Source of the DNA: GCA-003244245 sp963822695
Lineage (GTDB): Bacteria; Actinomycetota; Actinomycetes; Mycobacteriales; Pseudonocardiaceae
Assembly (NCBI GenBank): GCA_963822695.1
Contig: CAWGJH010000005.1
Coordinates: forward strand, 55,848 to 119,847
Direction: 5' to 3'
Length of the DNA stretch: 64,000 nt
Positions 54,804-63,520 of the stretch are shown here, one piece after another (within the stretch, counting starts at the first letter, position 1; each line of letters starts with the position of its first letter). Position numbers and translations under genes: made by a program. The notes under the pieces were generated by a model. It saw only the letters and a program-made list of their open reading frames with translations. It did not search any database and had not been told where the DNA came from.

Positions 54804-55134
54804 TGCCCAGCCCTCTGGGATGGGGGGTGTTGGCCTTGCCGGTCCTCCCCCTCACCCGATACAAGGCGGCTTGTTGCCCCGGGTGGTCGTTGTCAAGGGC
54901 CGCCGTAGCGGTCGCGCAGCGACGGTTCCGTGTGGGTCGGCCGGAGGCCGGAGGGGTCCCCGCACGGGTTCGCCCTTGATGGGCGCCAGTCGGGGTAAGA
55001 CGATGCGCCGCCAGGTGAGGGGGTAAGAGGGACAGCACGCCGAAGGCGTTCCACAGGGTCTTCTTGGCCTGCGCGGCCGTGAGCGCGGCTGTTTCTGGTG
55101 GGGAATTGTCGGGGGGTTGGCGGATACTCGGGGG

Positions 55135-55300
55135 ATGGGGACGGATGGGCGTGTGGTGCCGGCGTGGGTGGTGCCGACTGAGCGGCAGGCGTGGGATTTG
55201 TATCGGTTGGCGTTCGGGGTGCACATGGCCACCAGGGACGAGGTGCCTGCTCCGCAGCGTCCGGGCGGGGTGTTCGTGACGGTGTTTGGCGCTGCTCGCG
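55135..55300 (+). pseudogene. Truncated hypothetical gene
   Basis: From ATG 55135: MGTDGRVVPAWVVPTERQAW, then LYRLAFGVHMATRDEVPAPQ, then GVFVTVFGAARE, after which the frame enters the integrase remnant on the other strand. The front part looks coding. The rest of the gene is lost. Confidence 0.35.
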
Positions 55301-55456
55301 AAATGGATATGCCTGATCGTCGCCGCAGACAGCGGCTTGCACCTGTGTGGCTGGCCGTCGCACCGCAGACGGCACCGACGCAACTCTGCGTAGAACTCCT
55401 CAAGCAACCTCGCGGTGACCTTGCCGACGGGCACGTGGCCCAGCGCCGGCTTGGTG
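55300..55456 (-). pseudogene. N-terminal piece of a tyrosine integrase
   Basis: Reads PALGHVPVGKVTARLLEEFY then AELRRCRLRCDGQPHRCKPLSA and ATIRHIHF, which is the core-binding (SAM-like) domain of actinophage/AICE tyrosine recombinases. Upstream of KPALGH the frame meets the end of the IS4 element; downstream the catalytic domain is missing. Confidence 0.7.
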
Positions 55457-56285
55457 CAATGCCACGTAGCTTAAGTTGATCATGCTGCTCGGGGGTTGAG
55501 GGTGTGGAATCTGATGGTGGCCGGCCCGTCGTGGCGGGTGCTGGCGGGTTCGCCGGGTTTCTTGACGCGGTAGTTGTTGTGGCGGGCGCGTTTGACCGCG
55601 CGGGGGCTGGTGCGGTCACGGCGGAGGGGGTTGAGTTTGCGGGTGATGGCGGTCAGGACGTCGGGCTGGATCTCAGTCCAGCGCTGAGGGGGGAAAACCG
55701 CCGTACCAGTGGCGGTGCGGCGGACGATGCGCAGGGTGTGGGTGAAGGAGATCCGGTCTGGGTCGAGGTCGGCGGCCTCGGCGGCCTCGGCGGCCTGGCT
55801 GATGAGGACGGCGATCGCGTAGTGGACGATCAGCCAGGCCCAGATCTCTTGGTGGACCAGGTCGGGCAGGCGTGACCTTGAGGACCTTGCCTGGGCCGCA
55901 GAGGTGGGTCTTGAGCTGATCGTTCGCGGTTTCTTCCTCCCAACGTTGGTGGTAGGCCGCGGCCAACTCGTCGGCTCGCGCGTCGGCCGGATCGAGGATC
56001 GTGGTCAGCAGCACGATCAGCTCGCCGGTCGCGTTGCCCACCCGGTCGGGCACGTCGTACTCGATCACTCTAACCAGATGGCCGTCGGCGGGGTCGAGGT
56101 CCTCGCCGGCTCGGGCCGCGGTGAGGACCCGCTCGCGGCGTGCCCCGCGCAGTGTCGGGTTGACCAGGACCGAGATGTACGTCCCGTCGCACAGGACCTT
56201 CACGACCGGCAGCCTGAGCTGGGTCGGGGCCCGCCACAGCAACGCGGCACCGGTCCCGGCGGCCAGCCCCCACGCGTCGAAGCTG
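55457..56285 (-). mobile_element. 3' part of an IS4-family element, interrupted by intron A
   Basis: From the intron junction the transposase reads YSFDAWGLAAGTGAALLWRA, then VKVLCDGTYISVLVNPTL, and the catalytic Glu block AYHQRWEEETANDQLKTHL (YREK-like signature). Near 55881 one extra A (CTCAAGG instead of CTCAGG) shifts the frame; in the corrected frame it continues SRLPDLVHQEIWAWLIVHYA to a stop at 55480. The end of the element lies near 55457, against integrase sequence. The 5' half of the transposase would be on the far side of the introns, outside the window. Confidence 0.8.
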
Positions 56286-56351
56286 TAGGGCAGGGTCGGC
56301 CGCATGGCGAGGTGCCTGCGATGCAGGCCCTTTTCCGTGCGGCCTCCCTCC

Positions 56352-56385
56352 GAACCCGGCGTACGAGTTTCCCCGTACCGGGCTC
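56352..56385 (-). ncRNA. Domain V of group II intron A
   Basis: 34 nt with the AGC triad at the start (GAGCCCGG), a GGGGAAAC apical part and the closing CCGGGTTC. Folds as a standard domain V hairpin. Confidence 0.85.
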
Positions 56386-56394
56386 TCCAGTGAC

Positions 56395-57150
56395 TTACTG
56401 CGTGATGGTGCACGGCGTGCCCGAGTGGATGGTGTCGTGGCAGTTGCGACAGACAACGATCGTCTTTCTGCGTCGCTTGGCCATGAACCGCGTCCATTCG
56501 GGGTGTGGTCCGGGTCCTGCGAGGTTTGCCAGGCGGGCGACGTGGTGCAGGTGGATATCGTCCGTGCTGGCGCATAGCTCGCATCTACCGTGGAGGAAGC
56601 GTGTGATGAGCTCCCGGTGCGGGTAGATGGCTCCGGATGGCTGCCGGTCGGTGATGACCGCCAGTTTCTTGCGTTTCAGCGGGATCCCGCCGAACCGTGC
56701 GATCAGTGGCTGCCTGCCCGGCCGCTCGACTCGTGCCTCGAAGCACGTACGGATACCCTCCGGTGTGTCGGTCTTGGCCTTGTGTTTCTTGGCCATCTTC
56801 GGCACCGTCGAGTTGTGCTTGGCGGCCAGGGTCCTGAGCATGGAGGTTTCCATGACCCATCGCAGCCGGTTTAGCCGGAAGACGTTCACGGCGAGCAGGT
56901 AGTACTGGACGATCCCCCTGTAGGTGGCTCCGTAGGTGGAGACGATGGTGTGGTCGTTCTCTTTGATCCATGCGGAGCGGTGCGCGGGTTTACCGTGTTT
57001 GAGGTAGGGGGCGGACTTGGCCTTGATGACATCGTGGGGCACCCGCAGCCCGATCCGCCCGTTGACCGTGCGTCGGCCTCGGGTGATTCGGGTGCTGTGT
57101 TGGGTGATGATGTCGTAGCCGAGGAACCGTGCGGCCCGGGTACGGGCGTG
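56395..57150 (-). pseudogene. Intron A RT/maturase, C-terminal part (X domain and HNH)
   Basis: Starts at HARTRAARFLGYDIITQHST, inside the RT/thumb region where intact enzymes read ITHARTGAARFLGYEI. The maturase X domain follows (ATYRGIVQYYLLAVNVFRLN, then WVMETSMLRTLAAKH). The endonuclease has the HNH pattern: CELCAS, DIHLHHVARL, then VVCRNCHDTIHSG. The palm with YADD is missing on this side because intron B is inserted. Confidence 0.85.
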
Positions 57151-57188
57151 CCGGGTGGCCCGGGGCATTTCAGCCCCGGGCTCCCACA

Positions 57189-57222
57189 GATCCCCGCATG
57201 AAAGTCTCCCTTCACGGGGCTC
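57189..57222 (-). ncRNA. Domain V of group II intron B
   Basis: 34-nt hairpin starting GAGCCCCGTG and ending GCGGGGATC, only 15 bp after the RT stop codon. Confidence 0.85.
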
Positions 57223-57236
57223 GTGCCGTCCAGTTG

Positions 57237-58520
57237 TCAGGGTGTGCTGGTCACTTGCCAGTGCGCGAACAGATCGGGTGCCCGTTGCCGGACCCCGTCG
57301 AGCCATGTTCGTGCCTGGTTGTTGGTTTTGCATCGCTTGTACTTCCTCCGGACCCAGCGCACCAGGTGGCGGTCGATGCGCTCTCGTAGCGGGTCCACCG
57401 CGGTCGGGTAGAAGACGGTGAAATAGTTGAACCACCCGGCTAGTACCGGGTTGATGCCCGGTGACAGCGGGGTGCCGTCCTCGTCTTTGCGGCCATTCGC
57501 CAGTTCGGCGATGGTGAGGTCGGTGCGCCGGTGTAGCCGCCAGGCACGCACCCGGCGGCTGAACTTCGTCTGCTTGTCCCTGCTCGCCCCTGGGAGGAAA
57601 CTGGTGAACCTCACGTTCCTCTTGTTGTTGAAGGCTCTGCGGGGCCGGAACGTGTAGCTGAGGAACGTGAATGACGTGTTCTCATATGTCCCCCGGCGGT
57701 TACTGTCTTGACAGTATACGATCCGCGTTTTGTCGGGATGAAGTTCTAGCCCGACGTCAGCAAGCCGACGGGCGACCGCTGCCCGCACGAGGCGGGCTTG
57801 GCGTTCGCTTGCGCAATGGATCACCGCATCGTCCGCGAAGCGTTCGAACCGGATTCCTGGGAATTCCCGTGTCATCCAGGTGTCGAAGCCGTAGTGCAGA
57901 AACAGATTGGCAAGGACGGGTGAGATCGGTCCGCCTTGCGGCATTCCTTGGACCCGTTGGGCCAGGTTACCATCAGTCATCAGCATCGGTGCTTTCAGCC
58001 AGCGTTCCACATACAACAGGACCCATTTCTGGTCCGTGTGGCGCGCGACCGCCCTCAGCATCAGATCCCATGGCACGGAATCGAAGAAGGCTTTCACATC
58101 AAGGTCTATGACCCAGTCCTTCTCCCAGCATCGCTGCCGGCATACCGTGAGCGCGTCCGCCGGGGAGCGCCCCGAGCGGTAACCATAGGAGTCGCCGTGG
58201 AAGACCTTCTCCACTTCCGGCTCCAAGGCCATGACCGCCACCGTCTGCGCCACCCTGTCGATCACATTCGGGATGCCGAGAACCCGTGTTCCGCCTTTCT
58301 TGGGTATCTCTACCGCCCGGACCGGACCGGGGAAATAAGAACCCGATGACATCCGATTCCACAGCTTAAAGAGGTTGTCCCTCAGGTTAACCTCGAACTG
58401 TTCGATCGTCACACCGTCAACCCCGGCCGCTCCTCCATTCTTCTTCACCTTCAGCCACGCATCCCACACGAGGCGTTTCGGAATAGCATGCGACTTACCC
58501 TGCAACTTCGACTCATGCAT
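57237..58520 (-). CDS. ltrA: Intron B reverse transcriptase/maturase without endonuclease
   Basis: 427 residues from ATG 58520 (MHESKLQGKSHAIPKRLVWD) with GGAGG at the ideal distance. RT blocks: GAAGVDGVTIEQF, YFPGPVRAVEIPKKGGTRVL, SYGYRSGRSPADAL, VIDLDVKAFFDSV, GMPQGGPISPVLAN and the active site RFADDAVIH (FADD rather than the common YADD). A thumb/X domain follows (GWFNYFTVFYPT). There is no HNH domain, so mobility would depend on a replication-fork or stem-loop target mechanism. Confidence 0.9.
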   Translation of the reverse strand: MHESKLQGKSHAIPKRLVWDAWLKVKKNGGAAGVDGVTIEQFEVNLRDNLFKLWNRMSSGSYFPGPVRAVEIPKKGGTRVLGIPNVIDRVAQTVAVMALEPEVEKVFHGDSYGYRSGRSPADALTVCRQRCWEKDWVIDLDVKAFFDSVPWDLMLRAVARHTDQKWVLLYVERWLKAPMLMTDGNLAQRVQGMPQGGPISPVLANLFLHYGFDTWMTREFPGIRFERFADDAVIHCASERQARLVRAAVARRLADVGLELHPDKTRIVYCQDSNRRGTYENTSFTFLSYTFRPRRAFNNKRNVRFTSFLPGASRDKQTKFSRRVRAWRLHRRTDLTIAELANGRKDEDGTPLSPGINPVLAGWFNYFTVFYPTAVDPLRERIDRHLVRWVRRKYKRCKTNNQARTWLDGVRQRAPDLFAHWQVTSTP

Positions 58521-58894
58521 ACGGTTCCTCCCTTCCGGTTGATCGCATCCACTCATCGGGACAGCCCATCCCCTTCACTCCACCCGCATTACCGGGCTTC
58601 TCAGTTACTACGAGATGGTCCGCCAGCGTGCCCCGCGACCGGTACTCTCCCCTTGCGGTGCTGCCGCTTTCGGGTTCTCCCTCTCGCCGCCTACCAGGCG
58701 CCTGTTTCGGGACGACACCTTCGTACGTTCCATACGAGAGCCTCGACCGGGCTCATGCTGCCTATACGCCGGACACCGCCTGGGCAGTAAACGGGTATCC
58801 CCCAGACTGATCCCGAGATATCACCCCAACCTCGGTTTTGATGCCATCTAAACACTTTTCGACGCGTCATCAGACAGATCGCTTCCGCTCATCT

Positions 58895-58926
58895 GTCGGG
58901 TAGCGCGGGCGCATTGCTGCGCCCGC
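58895..58926 (-). repeat. Extra domain VI-like hairpin (candidate 3' end of a further intron, F)
   Basis: GCGGGCGCA-GCAA-TGCGCCCGC closed by a GCAA tetraloop and followed by TACCCGAC, the same 3'-end signature as introns D and E, lies directly after the end of intron E. Either E inserted in front of another intron's domain VI, or E carries two such hairpins. Confidence 0.55.
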
Positions 58927-58967
58927 GTCGGGTAGGTGCGGCGCATTGCTGCGCCGCACCCCCCTAA

Positions 58968-59002
58968 GAACCGTGCATGCGACTCGTCGCCGCACACGGC
59001 TC
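58968..59002 (-). ncRNA. Domain V of group II intron E
   Basis: Starts GAGCCGTGTGCGGCG and ends GCACGGTTC; the RT stop codon (TGA) overlaps its first bases. A GGTGCGGCGCA-GCAA-TGCGCCGCACC domain VI hairpin follows. Confidence 0.88.
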
Positions 59003-60809
59003 AAGCAAGCCGCGAGGGCAAGGCGGGCGGTTGAGGCTGTTCGGGACTGTTGCCGTGGGCGTTGGTGTGGCGCTTTTGGCAGTGGGTGTGTATGAGACGG
59101 GGTTTGTGATCGTCCGGTTTATCGCTTTCCGCTGTGGTGATCGCCTGTTTGGTGATCGCTTTGCGGGTGGCGGTCAGCCATTGTTCCCATTCGGTGGGGG
59201 ATGTGGGCTGGTGGTCGGCGAGCAGGAGGTAGTCCCCGCAGAGTGGGCAGCGGCCGTGCTGGGCTTGGAGTAGCCGTAGCGTGGACCGGCCCAGTGGGGG
59301 TGGGTTTCTGCCGCGCCGGGTGTTCCAGTAGTTGGTCAGGGCGGGGTCGTGGGGTGAGGCCCCGCCTTTGACCATCTGGTGGCGGACGATCCGTGTCCAG
59401 GAGAACTTGACGAGGTAGGAGCCGCTGTGGCGGTCGCCGAATACCCATCGGTCGTTCCTGGTGGGGTGGAATGCGCCGTAGTGGTGGTCGACGATCCACC
59501 GTTTCGGTTTGTTGCGGTGTCCGCGTAACGCCCACCGGTAGGTGAGGTTGAATACGTAGGCGTCCAGGGTATTGAACACCTCGCCGGACACCACGTGCCG
59601 GTAGTAGGCGGCCCAGCCCCGGATTTTGGGGTTGAGGCGGGCGATGAGGGCCACCGCGTTGTTCCCGCGCAGTGAGCGGACCTCGGCCGCGAGCCGTTCC
59701 CGGACCCGTCTTTGGGCCGCCGTGCTTGGTTTGATCAGCAGCTTGCCGTTGGGGTAGCGTCGGATGCTAAACCCCAGGAAGTCACATCCCCGGCTGGCGC
59801 CGATGATGTGTGTCTTGGCCTCGTTGAAGGCCAAGCCCCGAGGTTGCAGCCATTCGGCTAGCTGTGCCTTGATCTGCTCGGCCTGCTGCCGAGTGTGGCA
59901 TAGGGCGAGCATATCGTCGGCGTACCTGATCATCACCGGGCTGTCCCGCCGTATATCCCCGGCGTCCACGCCGGTGGTGAGATAGCGGACTCCGGCGGCC
60001 TGTTCCAGGCCGTGCAATGCGACGTTCAACAACAGGGGACTAATGACTCCGCCTTGTGGGCTGCCCTGCTCGGTGGGGGCGAACCCCTTACCCGGCTCAA
60101 ACACCCCTGCCTTGAGCCAACCACGGATCAGTCCCCGCGCGGGAAACGATCCGAGCTGACCGAGTAGGTGGTCGTGATCGAGCCGGTCGAACGCCGCTTC
60201 CAGGTCCGCGTCCAGGATCCACAACCGTCGTGCGGTCTTACCGCGTAACGTGTTGAAGATAGCCTCGATCGCGTCCTGGCAACCGCGACCCGGCCGAAAC
60301 CCATAGGATCGGGGCTCGAACCGGGCTTCCCACTCGGGTTCCAGTGCATGACGGACCCGCGCCTGATGGCACCGATCCATGATCACGGGAATGCCGAGCG
60401 GGCGCAGCTTGGTTTTGTCACGTGCCTTCGGGATATACACCCGCTTGACCGCCAGGGGCTGCCAGCTCGTCCGCGTCTGGTGGACGTCGGTAGCCAGCTT
60501 GGCCACGGCCGGCAGGGTCAGTGCGACCCGCCCGTCGATTCCCGCGGTCGAGCGGCCCTTGTTGCGCTGGGCGACCTGCCGCACGCTGAGCAGCGTGTTG
60601 GACAGGCTGCGCAACAACAGCTTCTGCAGACTCCGCACCTTCGTGAAGTCCGCAGCCCGCGTTGCCTTGAAGATCCGCTGTCCCAGGCGCGCTACGTTGT
60701 CCTCGGCGTCGCGCCATCTGAGGTAGATGCCGTCACTGTCGGGATCGTCCTTAGGTCCGTTCACCACAAACACCCCGGACGCGGTCACCGCGACCACTTC
60801 GGTCATCAT
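59001..60809 (-). CDS. ltrA: Intron E reverse transcriptase/maturase with HNH
   Basis: 602 residues starting MMTEVVAVTASGVFVVNGPK. RVT-N region (DAEDNVARLGQRIFKATRAA, then SLQKLLLRSLSNTLLSVRQV), RT blocks (RVYIPKARDKTKLRPLGIPV, SYGFRPGRGCQDAIEA, QGSPQGGVISPLLLN, MIRYADDMLALCH), maturase domain (KIRGWAAYYRHVVSGEVFN, RNKPKRWIVDHHYGAFHPT) and a C-terminal HNH zinc region (CPLCGDYLLLAD, then HTHCQKRH). Full-length and uninterrupted. Confidence 0.93.
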   Translation of the reverse strand: MMTEVVAVTASGVFVVNGPKDDPDSDGIYLRWRDAEDNVARLGQRIFKATRAADFTKVRSLQKLLLRSLSNTLLSVRQVAQRNKGRSTAGIDGRVALTLPAVAKLATDVHQTRTSWQPLAVKRVYIPKARDKTKLRPLGIPVIMDRCHQARVRHALEPEWEARFEPRSYGFRPGRGCQDAIEAIFNTLRGKTARRLWILDADLEAAFDRLDHDHLLGQLGSFPARGLIRGWLKAGVFEPGKGFAPTEQGSPQGGVISPLLLNVALHGLEQAAGVRYLTTGVDAGDIRRDSPVMIRYADDMLALCHTRQQAEQIKAQLAEWLQPRGLAFNEAKTHIIGASRGCDFLGFSIRRYPNGKLLIKPSTAAQRRVRERLAAEVRSLRGNNAVALIARLNPKIRGWAAYYRHVVSGEVFNTLDAYVFNLTYRWALRGHRNKPKRWIVDHHYGAFHPTRNDRWVFGDRHSGSYLVKFSWTRIVRHQMVKGGASPHDPALTNYWNTRRGRNPPPLGRSTLRLLQAQHGRCPLCGDYLLLADHQPTSPTEWEQWLTATRKAITKQAITTAESDKPDDHKPRLIHTHCQKRHTNAHGNSPEQPQPPALPSRLA

Positions 60810-61037
60810 GGCGTCTAACTTGCCCTTCGGTTCGTTTACCGTTTCAGAAGATCATCAAAGGCTCACCCGGTCCACGTCAGCGCCTTGTCAGGCCCGGGCG
60901 TCTCGCCCGGTATCCGGCCAGTTATCCGGCAACACCCCGCTGGAGGAGCGGCACTACTGTCCCGGTTTCCTGCTGCCTTTCAGCTGCCGGCATTCGGTCG
61001 GGTAGGAGGAGCGCATTGCTGCGCTCCTCCCCCCTAA

Positions 61038-61072
61038 GAACCGTGCGTGCCACTCATCGCGGCACACGGCTC
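61038..61072 (-). ncRNA. Domain V of group II intron D
   Basis: Starts GAGCCGTGTGCCGCG, ends GCACGGTTC, lying 10 bp after the RT stop; followed by the hairpin GGAGGAGCGCA-GCAA-TGCGCTCCTCC. Confidence 0.88.
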
Positions 61073-61082
61073 AAGCAGATCC

Positions 61083-62885
61083 TTAAGGCGTTTCGCTGAC
61101 TGGTTCTGACCGTTCTGCCGATTCCAAGGAAGCTCGTTTCCGGCAGAAAGAGTGGATCAGGCGGGTGTCCGGCGGCGAGCCAACTTTCACTGTGGAGATC
61201 CAGCCTTTCCCGATCCCCATCATCGTGGTCCGCAGCCATCGTTCCCATTCAAGGATGGAATCCGGTGGCTCGTTGGCATACAAGAGCATTCCTCCGCACG
61301 TTGCGCATCGGCCCTGCTGAGCCCACAGCAGCCGAAGGGCTGGCGCGCTCAGCAGCGTGCGTTGTTGCTTCCTGCGACGGTCCGCCCAATAGTGGGTGAG
61401 GTTCGGGTCGTCCGGAGACGCCGTTCCCGCGACCATCTTATGCCGCCGGATCTTGGTCCAGGAGAAATACGGAAGATAACGACCGCTGTCGCGGTCTCCG
61501 AACACCCACCGATTCTCCCGGGCCTTGTTGAACTTGCCGAAATAGCGCGTGACGATCCACCGTTTCGGCTTGTTCCGATGTGAACGGACCGCCCAACGGT
61601 AGAGCAGTCGCCACAGGTAGTGATCCAGCCCGTCGAAGACGTGGCTGGACACCACCGTCCGGTAATAAGCAGCCCAGCCCCGGATGATCGGGGACAGGGT
61701 GATGATGACCTCCGATGCGTTCGACCCACGCAGAGCACGAACCTCGGTCCGTAGCCGTTCCCGAAACCGCCTGACACTGGCGACGCTGGGAGTGATACGC
61801 AACTTGTTTCCATACCGCCGTATCGTGAACCCCAGAAAATCGATTCCCTCCGAGAGGTGCGCGATTCGAGTCTTTTCCTCGTTGAAGACCAGACCCCGAG
61901 GTTCCAGCCATTGAGACAGTCGTTGCTTTACCTGCTCAACCTCGTCTCGGCTGTGACACAACGCTACGGCGTCGTCGGCGTATCTCACCAGGACCGGAGA
62001 GCTCGACCTCGTTCTCGCCGCTTCTCTCTGGTTCTGTTGATACAGCACTCCCGCCGCCCGCTCCATCCCATGCAATGCGATGTTCAATAGCAATGGGCTA
62101 ATCACGCCACCTTGCGGTGTTCCCTCCACCGTGGGCGTGAAGTGACCTTTCTCGACCACACCCGCCGTCAACCATTTCTTGACCAGTTCCCGCGCGGGGA
62201 AATAGCCGATCAAGTCGAGCAGCAGGTCATGGTTGATTCGGTCAAATGCCGATTTCAAATCCGCGTCAAGAACCCATAACCGTGTCGACTGCGCTCGACA
62301 CGCGGTTCGGAAAATAGCCTCGATCGCGTCATGGCATCCCCGACCCGGTCGAAACCCGTACGATCGAGGTTCAAACCGGGCTTCCCACTCAGGCTCCAAC
62401 GCGTTACGCACACGAGCTTGCTGCGCGCGATCAGCGATAACAGGAATCCCGAGCGGGCGCCGCTTCCCATTCGCCTTAGGGATAAACACTCTTTTCACGG
62501 GCCGGGCCCGCCACGTGGTGCCGGACCGCTGGATCTCGTCCACCAACTCGGCTTTCTCTCGGGAGGATGTGATGACCTTCCCGTCGAGCCCAGCCGTCGC
62601 TCGGCCATCATTGACCTCGGTGACCCGCCGAACACTCACCAGAGCGTTCGACCGGCTCCGTAACATCAACTTCTGCAAACTGCGGACTCGCTTGTAGTCA
62701 CCAGCCCGCGTCGCCGCGAAGATCCGTTGGCGCAGACGCCGTACGTCCTCATCGACCGACCGCCACGACACCGCGTCCCAGTCGACAAGGCCACCTTCCG
62801 GTCCGTTCACTACGGTCTCCCCCTCGAGGGTGGCCGCCGTGTCCAACTTGCCCGTCAGTTCCAGCACCACACTTCCCGTCATCAT
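61083..62885 (-). CDS. ltrA: Intron D reverse transcriptase/maturase with HNH
   Basis: 600 residues from the ATG pair at 62885 (MMTGSVVLELTGKLDTAATL), matching the start of the intron E enzyme; an upstream extension to 62966 is non-conserved. RT: RVFIPKANGKRRPLGIPVIA, SYGFRPGRGCHDAIEAIF, EGTPQGGVISPLLLN, LVRYADDAVALCHS; maturase: IRGWAAYYRTVVSSHVFDG, RNKPKRWIVTRYFGKFNKA; HNH: CATCGGMLLYAN, then HSFCRKR. Similar to the intron E enzyme throughout but clearly diverged, so the two introns are old relatives rather than a fresh duplication. Confidence 0.93.
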   Translation of the reverse strand: MMTGSVVLELTGKLDTAATLEGETVVNGPEGGLVDWDAVSWRSVDEDVRRLRQRIFAATRAGDYKRVRSLQKLMLRSRSNALVSVRRVTEVNDGRATAGLDGKVITSSREKAELVDEIQRSGTTWRARPVKRVFIPKANGKRRPLGIPVIADRAQQARVRNALEPEWEARFEPRSYGFRPGRGCHDAIEAIFRTACRAQSTRLWVLDADLKSAFDRINHDLLLDLIGYFPARELVKKWLTAGVVEKGHFTPTVEGTPQGGVISPLLLNIALHGMERAAGVLYQQNQREAARTRSSSPVLVRYADDAVALCHSRDEVEQVKQRLSQWLEPRGLVFNEEKTRIAHLSEGIDFLGFTIRRYGNKLRITPSVASVRRFRERLRTEVRALRGSNASEVIITLSPIIRGWAAYYRTVVSSHVFDGLDHYLWRLLYRWAVRSHRNKPKRWIVTRYFGKFNKARENRWVFGDRDSGRYLPYFSWTKIRRHKMVAGTASPDDPNLTHYWADRRRKQQRTLLSAPALRLLWAQQGRCATCGGMLLYANEPPDSILEWERWLRTTMMGIGKGWISTVKVGSPPDTRLIHSFCRKRASLESAERSEPVSETP

Positions 62886-63520
62886 TCGCAGATCCACCCG
62901 GCGCACGTCAGCGCCCTTTCGGGCCGGGCCACCAGGACCCGTATCCGGCCGGTTATACGACCGCACCGCGGGGAGACACGGTCATCCACGATCGCTTTCC
63001 CGTCGCCTTTCGACATACCGGCCTCCGCTTCTCGCGCCATCCTGTCCCCGCTGAGGACTTCAACTCTCCTTACGGTCGGCCTACCGAGCCACACACGGCC
63101 CGGACCTCAACGGGATTGCCACATTCCCCAGACAGGAGAACCGATCGGGGTGGGCGCCCCCTCGACCCCGGGATGGTGGTGTCCTCCCGGCTGACAAGAA
63201 GTATCCAGCCGGCACCTGCGGCTTCCCAACCGCCAACCCTACACTCTCGCCTACCACGTCCCATTCACGAGAGGATCTCTCACGAGGCATTACCAGGGGT
63301 TCACTCACGTTCGCCCGTCCGACCATTCCCTTCGCCCGTCTTTCCCCCGAATGGAACAGGGGACCTTCGGCTTTACCCCCGGGCTTCGCACCCCGCCGTT
63401 ACCAGCGACGCACGCCGGGACAGGGACAGGCCCATGGACACTGGCCTGGGATCACACCTTCGAACTCACTCGACCTCCACCTTGGTAGATCCACTCACTG
63501 TCTGGGACTTCGTGTCGCAC

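Larger units (their letters stand above)
56285..57150 (-). mobile_element. Group II intron A, 3' portion
   Basis: Contains the last third of an RT/maturase gene, domain V and domain VI, ending at the IS4 exon. The exact 3' splice point is uncertain by a few bases (a CCCTAC end before AGCTTCGAC fits the AY rule). The 5' part is separated from it by intron B. Confidence 0.8.
57149..58894 (-). mobile_element. Group II intron B, inserted into intron A's RT gene
   Basis: Carries its own RT gene, domain V at 57189-57222 and a domain VI hairpin (GCCCGGGGC/GCCCCGGGC). About 340 bp of domain I-like sequence precede the RT gene up to 58894, where intron E/F sequence begins. The 5' end is therefore interrupted or truncated; GTGCG is not found here. 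Confidence 0.75.
58927..60996 (-). mobile_element. Group II intron E, second part (RT to 3' end)
   Basis: Continues intron E after the intron D insertion. At 60996 it resumes with CGAATGCCGGCAGCTGAAAGG, which lines up base for base with the equivalent domain I stretch of D (CGGAGGCCGGTATGTCGAAAGG). It ends at 58927 with TACCCGAC. The RT gene, domain V (58968-59002) and domain VI hairpin are complete. Confidence 0.85.
60997..63520 (-). mobile_element. Complete group II intron D, inserted in domain I of intron E
   Basis: The 5' end is GTGCGACACG at 63520 (GUGYG consensus) and the 3' end is TACCCGAC at 60997, giving 2524 bp. It contains a full RT gene, domain V (61038-61072), a domain VI hairpin with GCAA loop, and about 630 bp of domain I-III. 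The flanks (TCTAAGAAG on the left, CGAATGCCGG on the right) join into one continuous intron E sequence. Confidence 0.88.

Noticed and set aside
54000..55000. Search for a tRNA-type attachment site near the integrase fragment
   Set aside because: No tRNA-like cloverleaf or direct repeat was recognisable by eye.
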